This document shows positions 8,917 to 18,639 of a stretch of DNA of 64,000 bases, one piece after another. The notes beneath the pieces were generated by a model that had not been told where the DNA came from, searched no databases, and saw nothing but the letters and a program-made list of their open reading frames with translations. Numbering within the stretch: position 1 is the stretch's first letter; the number at the start of each line of letters is the position of its first letter. The DNA is from Microbulbifer sp. MKSA007 (lineage in GTDB: Bacteria > Pseudomonadota > Gammaproteobacteria > Pseudomonadales > Cellvibrionaceae). Location: the NCBI GenBank assembly GCA_032615215.1, contig CP128431.1, forward strand, positions 248,001-312,000. Direction: 5' to 3'. Both the position numbers and the translations under genes were made by a program.

Positions 8917-9415
8917 AGGTCACCCGATTATCGGAGAGGTAGTTAGCGAGAAACTCAGAGCTGTTGTGCTGTCCGTCTTTGCGGCTCTTAGGAGCCTGCT
9001 CAATCTCCAGCAGTTGCTGGTAAAACGGAATAATCGCTTCACTGAGAATCTTGCGCTCTGGCACTCTGCGTGTTGAATGATATCCGATGATCTTTCCAGT
9101 ATTATCAAAGGTGGGCGTGACATGCGCGAACACCCAATAATACTCTCCGCCCTTACAAAGGTTCTTTACATACGCGAAGACCTCGTGCCCTTCTGCGATG
9201 CGCTTCCACAAAAGCTCGAAAACGCAACGGGGCATATCCGGATGACGGATAATACTGTGTGGCTGTCCGATCAGCTCCTTATAGGAGTATCCAGCGATCT
9301 CACAGAAGATCTCATTACAATACGTTATTTTGCCCTTTAAGTCGGTCTTACTGACAATGATGTCTGCCTCACTGAATGTTTTTTCAGTATCGGACAGATG
9401 TGCACCCGACGACAT
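8891..9415 (-). CDS. PAS-domain protein, Aer-like sensor
   Basis: A 174-residue single-domain protein. Residues ~20-130 match the PAS domain of aerotaxis receptor Aer: TDLKGKITYCNEIFCEIAGY, IGQPHSIIRHPDMP, KGGEYYWVFAHVTP and IGYHSTRR. In Aer this domain binds FAD and senses redox state (family knowledge), and the HPDMP segment is characteristic. Aer, however, also carries its own HAMP and signalling domain, which are missing here; the overlapping downstream gene supplies a receptor without a sensor. The start at 9415 gives MSSGAHLSDTEK. Cofactor binding is inferred from motif similarity only. Confidence 0.85.
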   Translation of the reverse strand: MSSGAHLSDTEKTFSEADIIVSKTDLKGKITYCNEIFCEIAGYSYKELIGQPHSIIRHPDMPRCVFELLWKRIAEGHEVFAYVKNLCKGGEYYWVFAHVTPTFDNTGKIIGYHSTRRVPERKILSEAIIPFYQQLLEIEQAPKSRKDGQHNSSEFLANYLSDNRVTYDEFILTL

Positions 9416-9726
9416 AGCTGCCTCTATGTTTTTCTACTTGGTAACTTGAATGAATAAAATTCAAGCAGACAGAACATGTCCTGAATAAATTGACGGGTGG
9501 TTAAGATAAAAATCGATTTCAAGTAATTCACAAAGTCAATTTATAGTATATTCTGCATGCATATGTTATTCTATACATATATATCACCATTTTATATTTC
9601 TCTTTGCGCAACAACAAAGACAAACTACTTACGTTTAAATTCGCAGATTCGAATTATTACAACTCAGAAACTTCATTCTCTGGGTCAATATATAGATGAA
9701 ATGGATTTTCTGATTTCGGGCAAAAT
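9416..9726. other. gene-free AT-rich interval
   Basis: Upstream region of the PAS/chemoreceptor pair. It is AT-rich and probably holds their promoter, but I see no convincing -35/-10 pair. A plus-strand frame at 9557-9880 runs into the neighbouring chemoreceptor terminator and gene, and is not regarded as coding. Confidence 0.4.
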
Positions 9727-9757
9727 AAAAGGCAGCTTAGAAAAACTAAGCTGCCTT
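9727..9757 (-). terminator. intrinsic terminator of the 9782-12220 chemoreceptor gene
   Basis: GGCAGCTTAG-AAAAA-CTAAGCTGCC is a perfect 10-bp stem with a 5-base loop. On the minus strand it is followed by TTTTATTTTG. It lies just downstream of the chemoreceptor stop codon. Confidence 0.88.
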
Positions 9758-9781
9758 CAATATTCGAGTTTTGCGTGTATG

Positions 9782-12220
9782 TTAGCCGACTTTTGCAACT
9801 GCTGTCAGGAAGTCGTCTACCTCACGGCCAAGAGCCCGCGTACTTTCTGTCACCTCCGTAGAGGCCGTCAGCACACGTGAGGACGCCGTATTGGTTTCAC
9901 TCACAGCTTCAGAAACGAGAGTCATGTTCTCGTTCACGCTGGATGTACCCACTGCAGCTTCCTGAACGTTGCGGCTGATCTCTGTAGTCGCAGCGCCCTG
10001 CTGCTCAACAGCTGTGGCAATTGCAGAGGTGAACGCAGTGACCTCATCCATCGTGTTGGAAATACCCTCGATGGAAGACACGGCATCAGTCGTAGAGTTC
10101 TGAATTGCGGAGATCTGGGAGCTGATTTCCTCAGTTGCCTTGGACGTCTGGTTTGCCAGTTCCTTCACTTCAGCCGCAACAACCGCAAAGCCCTTACCTG
10201 CTTCACCGGCACGTGCCGCTTCAATGGTTGCGTTCAGAGCCAACAGGTTGGTCTGTTCAGCGATTGCCTGAATGAGGCCAACAACCTCACCGATCTTCAC
10301 AGTGGCGTCCGCCAACTCATTGATACGATCATTGGAAACATGCGCACTTTCAGTTGCTTTTGCCACAACGGATGTTGTCGCACTCACCTGACGGGCAATC
10401 TCTTCAATGGAGCTGCTCAGCTCTTCAGCTGCCGCAGACACCATCTGAACGTTGTTCGCTGCATCTGTAGAAGAAGCTGCCGCACGTTCAGTCTGATCAG
10501 AAGTACCGCGAGCCAGGTCAGCCATTACGCTTGCTGTCTCACCCATCTCACCCATGCTGTCATTCACAGAAGTGAGCAAGTTGCTTGCTGTGTTTCTGAA
10601 GTCAGAGATCAGCTGCTCAACTTCACGCTGTTTCTCAGCATCCTTTTCAGCAACCTGTGCCTGCTCTTCGCGAAGACGAGCACGTTCCAGAGCGTTGTCA
10701 CGGAAGACCTGAACCGTGCGGCTCATGTCACCAATCTCATCTCTGCGTTTCACACCTGCGATTTCAACGTTGGTGTCACCGTTTGCAAGACGCTCCATGA
10801 TACCGGTCAGGCGCTTGGTTGGGCGAGTGATGGCTAAGGACAGACCCAGAGCAATCAATGCACCAAGTGCAAGACAGACAGCAACGGTGGTCGCAATCAG
10901 GTTGGTTGCCAGTTCACCAGCAGAGCTCGCATTTTCAGCTTCAGACGCAGCAATATCGATGATCTGACCCTGAACGGTCTCAGACTGTTCAGTCAGCTGA
11001 GACACAAGGCTGGAAAGCTCTTTCTTGCCGTTGGCCATGGAGCCAAAACCAGAGCGGATCGCCGCGATTTCCTTCATCGCATCTTTAGAGGCTTTCACAC
11101 CACCTTCGATGTCTTTCACACCTTCTTTAAACTCACGGCCTGCTGCACCAAGCTGATCGATCTCCTTTGAGACTTCCTCAGCCTTTACACCAGAACCTGC
11201 ACGCAGGAAGGAAAGAGAAGAAGAACTGACTGCCAGTGTCTGACGTGTGATGTTGGAAACAGACGCCAACGCAGCATCAACCTGCTGCTTGCGATCAACC
11301 GCTTCGGCCTGCTTCTTGTTCGCGTCATCAATAGAGCGATACGTGAAGCCAATCACCAGCTGCGCAGTTTCACCCAGCACATCAATGCTTGCGGTGATGT
11401 CCTGACGCAGAGAATACATCTCGGAGAAATCAGTTGAGTCGCGCAATGCTTTCAGCTTCTCAACCAGCGTATCGGACACATCTGCCAGGCTCTGAAGAAC
11501 CTTTGGATCCAGATGGGACAGTTCGATCTTCTGAAGCTTCTTGATCTCGCGGCGTGCCTTTGCAGCGCTGAGCAAGGTTTTACGCAGAGCGCCTTCTTCA
11601 GAACTGGTGGTCGCCTTCACAAAGAAGTAGCGCATATTCAGTGCCTGACTCTGAATGGTTGCTACGAGGCGCCCTGCCTTGTCTGCTTCCTTCAACTGCT
11701 CTTTCGCTAGCGTATCCTGTTCCGCCGCTGAAGTCGCAATCTTGGAAATGTCTGCCTGCACTTTTTTGCCAATCGCCTGAAGATTAGCAACCGCAGACAT
11801 CATTTTCGCGATCTGAGATTCCTGAATGTCAGTTGCCATGCGAACACGGCTGAACAAACCTTTCAGAGCCCGCACGTTTTCGTGGGTCTCTTCAAAGGCG
11901 GTGCCATCCTTGCCGTCTGCAACAACCTGCTCATGCAAAGCTTCAAGATCTGCACCCAGCAGATTCAGCTCATCAGCAGCTGCGGTTGCATCATACTTGC
12001 TCAGACTGCGCAGATAAGTCTCGCGTGCTGAGGTCGTATCATGTAGGCCCTGCATTAAACGCATGGTTGCATTCGTCATGTCGGTTTGCTTGGTGAGCTG
12101 AGAGATAGAAAAGATTCCGATCCCACCAGCTGCAGCGGAAAGCAAGAGAACGATGATGAAGCCACCGCCGATTTTCGTCGACAGTCGCAAATTAGTAAAA
12201 AGCTGGAGGACCCGCCTCAT
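9782..12220 (-). CDS. methyl-accepting chemotaxis protein with large helical sensor domain
   Basis: A receptor of about 812 residues starting at the ATG at 12220 (MRRVLQLFTNLRLSTK), which has GGAGAAATAAGG upstream; the frame runs 16 codons further without support. TM1 is at about residues 18-40, followed by an all-helical periplasmic region of ~400 residues, TM2 with the LGLSLAITRPTKRL junction, a HAMP domain, and the signalling tip EQTNLLALNATIEAARAGE plus GKGFAVVAAEVKELA. The unusually long helical sensor fits the helical bimodular (HBM) type, which binds organic acids in some receptors (family knowledge; ligand here unknown). It is followed by a strong terminator and so is likely monocistronic. 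Confidence 0.9.
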   Translation of the reverse strand: MRRVLQLFTNLRLSTKIGGGFIIVLLLSAAAGGIGIFSISQLTKQTDMTNATMRLMQGLHDTTSARETYLRSLSKYDATAAADELNLLGADLEALHEQVVADGKDGTAFEETHENVRALKGLFSRVRMATDIQESQIAKMMSAVANLQAIGKKVQADISKIATSAAEQDTLAKEQLKEADKAGRLVATIQSQALNMRYFFVKATTSSEEGALRKTLLSAAKARREIKKLQKIELSHLDPKVLQSLADVSDTLVEKLKALRDSTDFSEMYSLRQDITASIDVLGETAQLVIGFTYRSIDDANKKQAEAVDRKQQVDAALASVSNITRQTLAVSSSSLSFLRAGSGVKAEEVSKEIDQLGAAGREFKEGVKDIEGGVKASKDAMKEIAAIRSGFGSMANGKKELSSLVSQLTEQSETVQGQIIDIAASEAENASSAGELATNLIATTVAVCLALGALIALGLSLAITRPTKRLTGIMERLANGDTNVEIAGVKRRDEIGDMSRTVQVFRDNALERARLREEQAQVAEKDAEKQREVEQLISDFRNTASNLLTSVNDSMGEMGETASVMADLARGTSDQTERAAASSTDAANNVQMVSAAAEELSSSIEEIARQVSATTSVVAKATESAHVSNDRINELADATVKIGEVVGLIQAIAEQTNLLALNATIEAARAGEAGKGFAVVAAEVKELANQTSKATEEISSQISAIQNSTTDAVSSIEGISNTMDEVTAFTSAIATAVEQQGAATTEISRNVQEAAVGTSSVNENMTLVSEAVSETNTASSRVLTASTEVTESTRALGREVDDFLTAVAKVG

Positions 12221-12406
12221 GACCTTATTTCTCCCGAATAAAAGTCGTTGCCCATGACTTGGCGGCATCCTAAGCTTGTAAATCTCAACCAGTAGTTAAC
12301 CCGTAGGTATTTACGGCATTAATTGAGTAATTTCTGAAAGTTTTATCTGTTTATGCGCCCAACATAGATTTATTATAAGTGCAAATAATCATTAGATTTT
12401 TAACAA

Positions 12407-12865
12407 TCAAGAATCAGCAACCTCTAGTAGAAGAGCTTCAAGTGCACTGCGCAGATTGAGAGAGAGCGCTTGAGGTCGACGACTGGTGCGATCTACGTAC
12501 ACATGCGTAAAAAATCCCTGTGCCGCAGCAGTCTCTGCCCCCAGCGCAAACAGGGCCAGCTCGTAACGCACAGAGCTGTTTCCCAGATGACCGACACGCA
12601 AGCCGATATCGATCTTTTGCGGATAAGCGATCTCTGAAAAGTACTGGCAGCCGGATTCAACCACCAAGCCGATCTCGTCACCTTCGTGAATGTTGAGTGC
12701 ATCATTTGCGATGAGATAGGCATTCACCGCGCTGTCGAAGTAGCTGTAATAAACCGCATTATTAATGTGGCCGTAAATGTCGTTGTCTTCCCAGCGGGTC
12801 TGGACCTCACTGAAGAACTTATATTGATCCCGTGCATCCGGCGTTGGCTTCTTAGGTTTGCTCAT
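12407..12865 (-). CDS. acyl-CoA thioesterase, 4-hydroxybenzoyl-CoA thioesterase (YbgC/FadM-like) family
   Basis: A single hotdog-domain protein of about 152 residues. The segment RWEDNDIYGHINNAVYYSYFD contains the D-x-x-GH-x-NN motif of this thioesterase family, with the active-site Asp. The start at 12865 (MSKPKK) has CGGAG eight bases upstream. It begins 18 bases after the stop of the iron-alcohol dehydrogenase gene, so the two form an operon. It would hydrolyse an acyl-CoA or aromatic-CoA in the cytoplasm; the substrate is not determined. Confidence 0.85.
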   Translation of the reverse strand: MSKPKKPTPDARDQYKFFSEVQTRWEDNDIYGHINNAVYYSYFDSAVNAYLIANDALNIHEGDEIGLVVESGCQYFSEIAYPQKIDIGLRVGHLGNSSVRYELALFALGAETAAAQGFFTHVYVDRTSRRPQALSLNLRSALEALLLEVADS

Positions 12866-12883
12866 CTGAATAACTCCGTGCAC

Positions 12884-14041
12884 TTAAAGGGCTTGCATAT
12901 AAATTTGTAGCGCGGCGTCTTCATCCATCTCTCGCGGATTATTAACGAGCAAACGCGTCTGTTTCATCGCTTCACTGGCAAGCTTGGCCATATGCTGTTC
13001 TTCAATGCCGACCTCCCGAAGAGTTGTTTCAACACCCAGCACCTTGGCAAGCTCAGCCAACCGATCCGCAAACAAGCTGCCCCGGATATCAGAAGGTACT
13101 TCGATCAGTTCGGGGAACACCAGTGGAGCCAACTCAGCGTAGGCATCCGCACAAGAAGGCATGTTGAACCGCATCACATGCGGCAGAACGAGCGCATTGG
13201 AAACACCATGCGGCACATGAAAGATGCCTCCGATTGGATAAGCCAGCGCATGCACCGCTGCCACCGGTGAGTTGGCAAATGCCTGCCCAGCCAACATAGA
13301 ACCCAGCAGCATGTTAGAGCGGGCTTCTTTATCCTGAGGCGTGTTCACAGCCTTCTCAATGTTCGCACCCAGCAATCGCAGAGCTTCCTTGGCCAGAACC
13401 TTTGAAACCGGATTGTTGTTTGCGGAGATAGACGTGTAGGCTTCAATTGCGTGCACCATGGCATCAATGCCTGTTGCTGCGGTCACATGTGCAGGCAGCC
13501 CAAGAGTAAGATCAGCATCCAGAACCGCCACATCCGGCAGCAACTGAGGTGACACCACACCTTTCTTCTCAGCTTCACCCGTCGTGATGATGGAGATCGG
13601 CGTAACTTCAGAGCCCGTGCCAGCTGTTGTTGGAATGAGGATCAGCGGAAGACGTTTTCCTTTTGCCATACCAACACCATAGATATCCGCAAGCTGCTCC
13701 CCTCCCCCAACAAGCAGGGCAACAAGCTTTGCAACATCAAGGGATGATCCGCCACCAAGCCCAATCACACCGTCTACTTGTGCAGTCTTTGCCAGTTCAG
13801 TTGCTTGCAACACGATAGCTTCGGGTGGATCAGCCACCACACCCTCAAAGAGCGTAACGTCAATTCCGGCAGCTTCAAGCCGCGAGATCACAGGCTCAAC
13901 GAGGCCTGCTTGCATGAGCCCCTTATCACTCACCAGCAAAACACGTTTGCCTATGGTGTTCAGTGTCAGTTGATCCAGCTGTTGAACCGCACCGGGCTCG
14001 CAAATAACGCTTGCTGATGTGTTGAAGACAAAGCCTGTCAT
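12884..14041 (-). CDS. iron-containing alcohol dehydrogenase
   Basis: A 385-residue group III (Fe-ADH) dehydrogenase. The NAD-binding loop is GVIGLGGGSSLDVAK. PTTAGTGSEVT is the usual second signature. The metal ligands fall in GIDAMVHAIEAY (Asp, His) and in HALAYPIGGIFHVPHG (His, His). It oxidises or reduces an alcohol/aldehyde pair with NAD(P); the exact substrate is open (butanol, lactaldehyde and hydroxyacid dehydrogenases share this fold). It is co-directional with the thioesterase downstream (18-bp gap) and lies ~110 bp downstream of an MFS transporter gene. Confidence 0.88.
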   Translation of the reverse strand: MTGFVFNTSASVICEPGAVQQLDQLTLNTIGKRVLLVSDKGLMQAGLVEPVISRLEAAGIDVTLFEGVVADPPEAIVLQATELAKTAQVDGVIGLGGGSSLDVAKLVALLVGGGEQLADIYGVGMAKGKRLPLILIPTTAGTGSEVTPISIITTGEAEKKGVVSPQLLPDVAVLDADLTLGLPAHVTAATGIDAMVHAIEAYTSISANNNPVSKVLAKEALRLLGANIEKAVNTPQDKEARSNMLLGSMLAGQAFANSPVAAVHALAYPIGGIFHVPHGVSNALVLPHVMRFNMPSCADAYAELAPLVFPELIEVPSDIRGSLFADRLAELAKVLGVETTLREVGIEEQHMAKLASEAMKQTRLLVNNPREMDEDAALQIYMQAL

Positions 14042-14151
14042 GAAATCCCCCTCCCTGCTCCCTGCAAGTGGCAGGCTTGAGCAATCCGAAGAGCATGCCT
14101 CAGGTCCTCAGGAAGGTCGAGCGCAATTAAAGTCGAACCTAGACTGGCGGT

Positions 14152-15438
14152 TTATACGGCTTCTTCCGAGATCACCGGTTCTGGATCAGGCGCCTTACCA
14201 AGGCTAAGAACTACAATAAATCCGATGACTGCCCCCACGGACATGGTCACGCCTCCGGCAAAGAAAGGCATGGAAACAAACCACCGCTCCGCCAGAAACG
14301 CGCCGATTGGTATTGAAACAAGTGTCAGGCCAGATTGCAGCATCTCACCAACAGAAGAAACACGCCCCAGCAACTCTTCTGGCGTCTGCTTTACGATGAT
14401 AGCTCCGTAGGGCACGGTTATCAGACTGGAAAAGACACCAGCAACAAACCAAAGTGCCATCTGCTCATTGAGAGAAAAAGGTTCAGGGCTGAAAGGAAGC
14501 CATCCCGCTACTATGGTCAAGGCCCCACCAAAAAACGAGCCGATAACCATCATCAGATGTAGATTTACTCGATCACCAATCTTCGCTGTAAGATAAGTGC
14601 CTACAAGCCCGCCCACACCAATAGCGCCAATGATTGGCCCAGCAGAAGCTCCCGGTTGCCCCGTCTCCTTAATCAGAAGCAACAGTACGGCTTCATACAG
14701 GAAGACACTGAATATAAAGAGGCAGATAAGAGCGATACCTAAGAGTAGGCGTGGTGTCTTCCAAATGTAAGCAAGGCCGACCTTTGCATCGCGCAGCACA
14801 CTGCCGTTGCTCTCCTGCTCAGCCTCATCGCTTGCTTGGTCTTTCTTCAGCACTCCAAGCAGCGTGACACAGAACAGCGCACCAACAGTAAAACAAAGGC
14901 CGCCAAGCAAAAAGACATTGTGTGGGCTCCAGATGGCAAGCAAAGCACCGCCAAGAACCGGCGCAAAGATCTTCGTAGATTGAATGACAAAATGATCAAT
15001 ACTGACGGCCTGTGTCAGCATATTGGACGGCACAATCTTTTTCAGCGCCAATTGCTGCGCTGGCATAAACGCTGCGGAGATTGTCGACTTCAAAAAGACA
15101 AAGGCGATGAGAAGTACGAGAGTGTTGGCAAAGAAGAACATGCCAACCATAACAGCGGCCCGAATAACAAGGCCAGCCATCAGCACGGGCCCAGCTCCAA
15201 TGCGATCAACCAGAATACCCGCAGGCAACCCAAAAAGAACGCGTGGTAATGTGGCTGCCATGATCACACTGGCAACCTCGGTAGCGCCCATGCCCCACGT
15301 GTAGTTTACTAGCACCATGATCGCGATGAAGTCGATCCAATCCGCAAAGGCGGCCGGAACAAGAACACCAATAAACCGACGAAACGCGCTCAGCTTAAAC
15401 AATGCCAAAATGGAAGTATTTACTGCTTCATCCTGCAT
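14152..15438 (-). CDS. MFS transporter (EntS/tetracycline-efflux-like, MFS_3)
   Basis: A 428-residue protein with about 12 predicted membrane helices. It carries the MFS motif-A-like loop after TM2: PAGILVDRIGAGPVLMAGL. The second half has VGTYLTAKIGDRVNLHLMM. The profile matches MFS_3-type exporters such as EntS. Cytoplasmic loops are short apart from a charged segment (KKDQASDEAEQESNG) between the halves. The substrate is unknown. It precedes the alcohol dehydrogenase/thioesterase pair on the same strand. Confidence 0.82.
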   Translation of the reverse strand: MQDEAVNTSILALFKLSAFRRFIGVLVPAAFADWIDFIAIMVLVNYTWGMGATEVASVIMAATLPRVLFGLPAGILVDRIGAGPVLMAGLVIRAAVMVGMFFFANTLVLLIAFVFLKSTISAAFMPAQQLALKKIVPSNMLTQAVSIDHFVIQSTKIFAPVLGGALLAIWSPHNVFLLGGLCFTVGALFCVTLLGVLKKDQASDEAEQESNGSVLRDAKVGLAYIWKTPRLLLGIALICLFIFSVFLYEAVLLLLIKETGQPGASAGPIIGAIGVGGLVGTYLTAKIGDRVNLHLMMVIGSFFGGALTIVAGWLPFSPEPFSLNEQMALWFVAGVFSSLITVPYGAIIVKQTPEELLGRVSSVGEMLQSGLTLVSIPIGAFLAERWFVSMPFFAGGVTMSVGAVIGFIVVLSLGKAPDPEPVISEEAV

Positions 15439-15636
15439 AACAAAGCCCGCCTCAAATTCATTTCTTCAAAAAAACCAGAAAAATCAGCGCACAAAATGCC
15501 ACGCCAACGGAAAGAGCAATCCCGTTAGCTTAACCAAGCCCCTTCCAGATGCAAGGCGTATATAGGTGAAGATAATTACAGCAAAGTTGGCACGCAATTG
15601 CCCCGATCATTGAACTTCATCTGAGCTTAATCCAGC

Positions 15637-16368
15637 TCAGATCTTGTGGCCTTCATTTACGTTGTCACTGCTTAACATATTGAAATGACGATCCAGGCGC
15701 CGCTCAATCCTTTTTTTTCGAAAGTATTCAATCTTATTTATAGGAATAAACTGATGATCTAAGTAATTTTTCACATCAAAACACTTAATATACGTCTTTC
15801 CATTTACATCGATAACAATTCCCATATTTTCGGGACGATCTGCAAAGCATGAGACATGGTGGCTACGCAAAATCTTAAAATAGTCAATTAGAGCACGAAT
15901 AAGCTCTTGGTCATTTATTCGCCCGTGGCGCCGAATGTAATCACGAACACTTCGAATATCTTGATCAACAAAATTGTCAATTTTCTCGATCATTAAAGCT
16001 GGGCCTTGATTTGTCTGTACAACCCCATACACGCGCGTAAACGCTCTATGATCTGCGAGTCCCACATCTTGAATATGTGACCACCCTAACAACTCATCCT
16101 GATTACCGCTCAGTCGCTGCTTTTTGTATCCGAGCTTTGCACGTACTGAACGAAAAATGTCCTTCAGCAAACCTCGTTTTTTTACTTTGCGTTCTCCAGC
16201 TTCATAACGATCAAATTTCAGAAGCTTGGTAGGATCAGAGGCGCATTCATATGTGTCGCGAAATCCGCCACCACGAACAAACTCTCCTACCTGATAAACT
16301 TGATTTTCCTGCGACACAGTCAATTTTGAGCCAGTCTTTTTTGTAAATTTGAGCCACTTACATAACAA
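15637..16368 (-). CDS. YrbL-like (PhoP regulatory network) kinase-fold protein
   Basis: A protein of up to 243 residues resembling the YrbL family and related kinase-fold proteins. It has a glycine-rich loop VRGGGFRDTYEC, a lysine in TKLLKFDR, PALMIEKI at the hinge position, CFADRPENMGI as the catalytic loop (D-x-x-x-E-N) and IKCFDVKNY in the place of DFG. The frame begins with TTG at 16368; no good ribosome site is seen, so the true start may be further in. The gene is AT-rich like the glycan cluster at the left edge. Kinase activity and target are not established for most members. Confidence 0.7.
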   Translation of the reverse strand: MLCKWLKFTKKTGSKLTVSQENQVYQVGEFVRGGGFRDTYECASDPTKLLKFDRYEAGERKVKKRGLLKDIFRSVRAKLGYKKQRLSGNQDELLGWSHIQDVGLADHRAFTRVYGVVQTNQGPALMIEKIDNFVDQDIRSVRDYIRRHGRINDQELIRALIDYFKILRSHHVSCFADRPENMGIVIDVNGKTYIKCFDVKNYLDHQFIPINKIEYFRKKRIERRLDRHFNMLSSDNVNEGHKI

Positions 16369-16526
16369 ATTATAATAGTTTGAAAAGCACCAATCTTGCC
16401 ACTCACGATCAAGCTATTGTTTTCAAAAAGCTTTCATGAGGTCGACTGTACCTTAACCGGACTTTTTAGTGTTTGCGGGATAATCTTCTCAATACAACAC
16501 GAACACAAACTCCGGGAACCAGCAGG

Positions 16527-18050
16527 ATGCAGATCTGCAGTGCGCGTGAAATTGCGACCTTTGTGCAGGATGGCGATACCATTGTGATTAGCGGTTGCGG
16601 ATGGGGCCTTGCCACGCCAGAAGCTCTGCTGGAAGCCATCGAACAACGGTTCCTCTCAACCGGTCATCCCAAGAACCTTTTCGTCATCAACTCTCTTTCG
16701 ATCGGAGATGGTGACAAGCGTGGACTGAACCGCTTTTCGCACAAAGGTATGTTACGAGGCATTATCTCCTCTCACTTCGCACTGACGCCATCTCTGCAAA
16801 AACTCATCATTCAGGACAAACTGGAAGCCTATTGCCTGCCAGCCGGTGTAATTCAGCAGTTGATCCGTGAAATTGGAGCAGGTCGCCCTGGCCTTCTCAC
16901 CCGAACGGGGCTTGGAACCTTCGTCGATCCCAGACACGGTGGTGGTAAGTGCAGCAAGTCCTGTAAGCATGATCTGGTTGAATTGCTGCACCTGCATAGT
17001 CAAGAGTATCTCCGCTATCGCCCTTTCAAGATCGATCTCGCGCTGATCTGTGGCTCAGCTGCTGACACCAAGGGCAATCTCAGCCTTGATGAAGAAGCTA
17101 TCACTCTGGACTGCCTGAGCCTGGCCATGGCAGCGCATAACAGCGGAGGCCACTGCTTTGCACAAGTCAGGAACATCATTGAACCCGGCAGTCTGCCAGC
17201 TCGTTCTGTTACTATTCCCGGTGTATTTTTGGATGCTTTGGTTGAAACCCCTAGCCAGACCATCGCCTACGACACCCCTTACAGTCCTGCGCTTAGTGGT
17301 GCCATCAAGCCGTCTCACCGGCGCATTCAAAATGAACCCAGCAAAATTGCACGCAAGGTGATCGCGAGGCGAGCTGCAGACGAGTTGATTGAAAATGCAG
17401 CGGTCAACATAGGGTTTGGTGTGCCTGCAGGAATTCGCTTTACAGAGCAACGCAAGAAACTGGCTGAGCAGATCTGGCTATCTTGCGAACATGGCCATCA
17501 TAACGGTCAGTTTCTGGGTGATACGCTTTATGGTGCAGCGCAAGGATCTGAAGCTCTTCTGTCTTCATTGGATCAGTTCGATTTTTACAACGGTGGCGGG
17601 TTGGACATCGCTTTTTTGGGCATGAGTGAAGTAGACCGACACGGCAACGTGAATATCTCCAAAATAGGCGGAAAAATTATTGGCCCGGGTAGCTTTATCG
17701 ATATCTCACAGAACGCACGAAAACTGGTGTTTTGCGGCCTTCTCACCGGCGTCGATACGCGCGTGGAGTATCGCAAAGATAAGCTAAAGATTACCAGAAA
17801 CGGAACACACACAAAGTTTGTCGAGCAAACAGACCACATCACGTTCAACGCGATCAATGCACGAAACAATGGGCAAGAAGTGCTCTATGTAACGGAGCGC
17901 GCTGTGTTCCAACTTGGGCCGAATGGGCTTGTGCTGACCGAAGTTGCGCCAGGGATCAAACCTAAACGCGACGTGCTGGCACACATGGGCTTTGCCTGCA
18001 AAGTAGACGTACAACGCAAGATGCCAGAGCACATCTTCAACGCACTCTGA
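16527..18050 (+). CDS. acyl-CoA:acetate/3-ketoacid CoA-transferase (YdiF-like, fused subunits)
   Basis: About 507 residues combining the alpha- and beta-type domains of family I CoA-transferases. The N-terminal half has a DGDTIVISG start and GRPGLLTRTGLGTFVDPRHGG. The C-terminal half begins near KVIARRAADEL, with NIGFGVPAGI and the catalytic glutamate in WLSCEHGHHNGQF. It moves CoA between acyl groups such as acetate and short-chain acyl-CoAs. ATG 16527 is preferred over the upstream TTG (16473) because homologues begin near this residue and a GGGA lies upstream. It ends at a strong hairpin shared with the convergent RidA gene. Confidence 0.85.
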   Translation: MQICSAREIATFVQDGDTIVISGCGWGLATPEALLEAIEQRFLSTGHPKNLFVINSLSIGDGDKRGLNRFSHKGMLRGIISSHFALTPSLQKLIIQDKLEAYCLPAGVIQQLIREIGAGRPGLLTRTGLGTFVDPRHGGGKCSKSCKHDLVELLHLHSQEYLRYRPFKIDLALICGSAADTKGNLSLDEEAITLDCLSLAMAAHNSGGHCFAQVRNIIEPGSLPARSVTIPGVFLDALVETPSQTIAYDTPYSPALSGAIKPSHRRIQNEPSKIARKVIARRAADELIENAAVNIGFGVPAGIRFTEQRKKLAEQIWLSCEHGHHNGQFLGDTLYGAAQGSEALLSSLDQFDFYNGGGLDIAFLGMSEVDRHGNVNISKIGGKIIGPGSFIDISQNARKLVFCGLLTGVDTRVEYRKDKLKITRNGTHTKFVEQTDHITFNAINARNNGQEVLYVTERAVFQLGPNGLVLTEVAPGIKPKRDVLAHMGFACKVDVQRKMPEHIFNAL

Positions 18051-18096
18051 GGCGCAAACGGCGCCAACAATTAGAACTCATTGATTTTAGAGCGAT

Positions 18097-18131
18097 CACT
18101 TCCCGGAATACTGAGCGTCTTCCGGGAAGTG
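18097..18131. terminator. bidirectional terminator hairpin
   Basis: CACTTCCCGGAA and TTCCGGGAAGTG form a perfect 12-bp stem with an 11-base loop between the convergent CoA-transferase and RidA genes. A T-rich stretch follows on the plus strand. Confidence 0.78.
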
Positions 18132-18149
18132 TAGGTTTCTTTGGAAGGC

Positions 18150-18494
18150 TTAGTCGCAAGCTGCTGTAATGATGACTTCCACAAGTAGTTCCTGGGAAGC
18201 AAGGCGTGCTTCACCGCATGCGCGTGCTGGCGCATGGCCTTCCGGAACCCAGGCATCCCAGACTTCATTCATTTCTGCGAAATCGCGCATGTCTGAAAGC
18301 CAAACAATAGCCTGCAGGATTTTTTCACGGCTGGATCCAGCTTCAATCAGCAGTTCATCGACACGGCGCAGACATTCTGCGGTCTGTTCCTTGATGCTAT
18401 CGCCGCGATTGCCAACCTGCCCGCACAGATAAACTGTACCATTGTGCTTGACGATTTTGCTCATACGCTGCTTGGTGTGCATGCGTTCAATCAT
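18150..18494 (-). CDS. RidA family (YjgF/YER057c/UK114) protein
   Basis: 114 residues. TVYLCGQVG and the C-terminal APARACGEARLASQELLVEVIIT with the conserved Arg define the family, which hydrolyses reactive enamines/imines made by PLP and FAD enzymes. The start at 18494 has AAGGGG seven bases upstream. It is a paralogue of the RidA protein at 61744 (shared WLSD/WLND, EMN-VWDAWV and PARACGE blocks). It lies alone between the CoA-transferase and the GDP-fucose genes, so its partner enzyme is unclear. Confidence 0.9.
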   Translation of the reverse strand: MIERMHTKQRMSKIVKHNGTVYLCGQVGNRGDSIKEQTAECLRRVDELLIEAGSSREKILQAIVWLSDMRDFAEMNEVWDAWVPEGHAPARACGEARLASQELLVEVIITAACD

Positions 18495-18639
18495 GTTGTT
18501 ACCCCTTTAAGATCGGGAGGCATGAACCCGAAAACTACGAAGTTTCATATCTCCAATTTCAGCGAGACAACATGACCGAAAGCACTGGCAAGTGCACTGT
18601 GACATTTGCGAGTGTCCAAGCTTTTCTGAGAGCAGGTAT

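Noticed and set aside
9557..9880. Plus-strand frame in the gap before the large chemoreceptor
   Set aside because: Runs through the terminator and into the end of the opposite gene; AT-rich and without motif.
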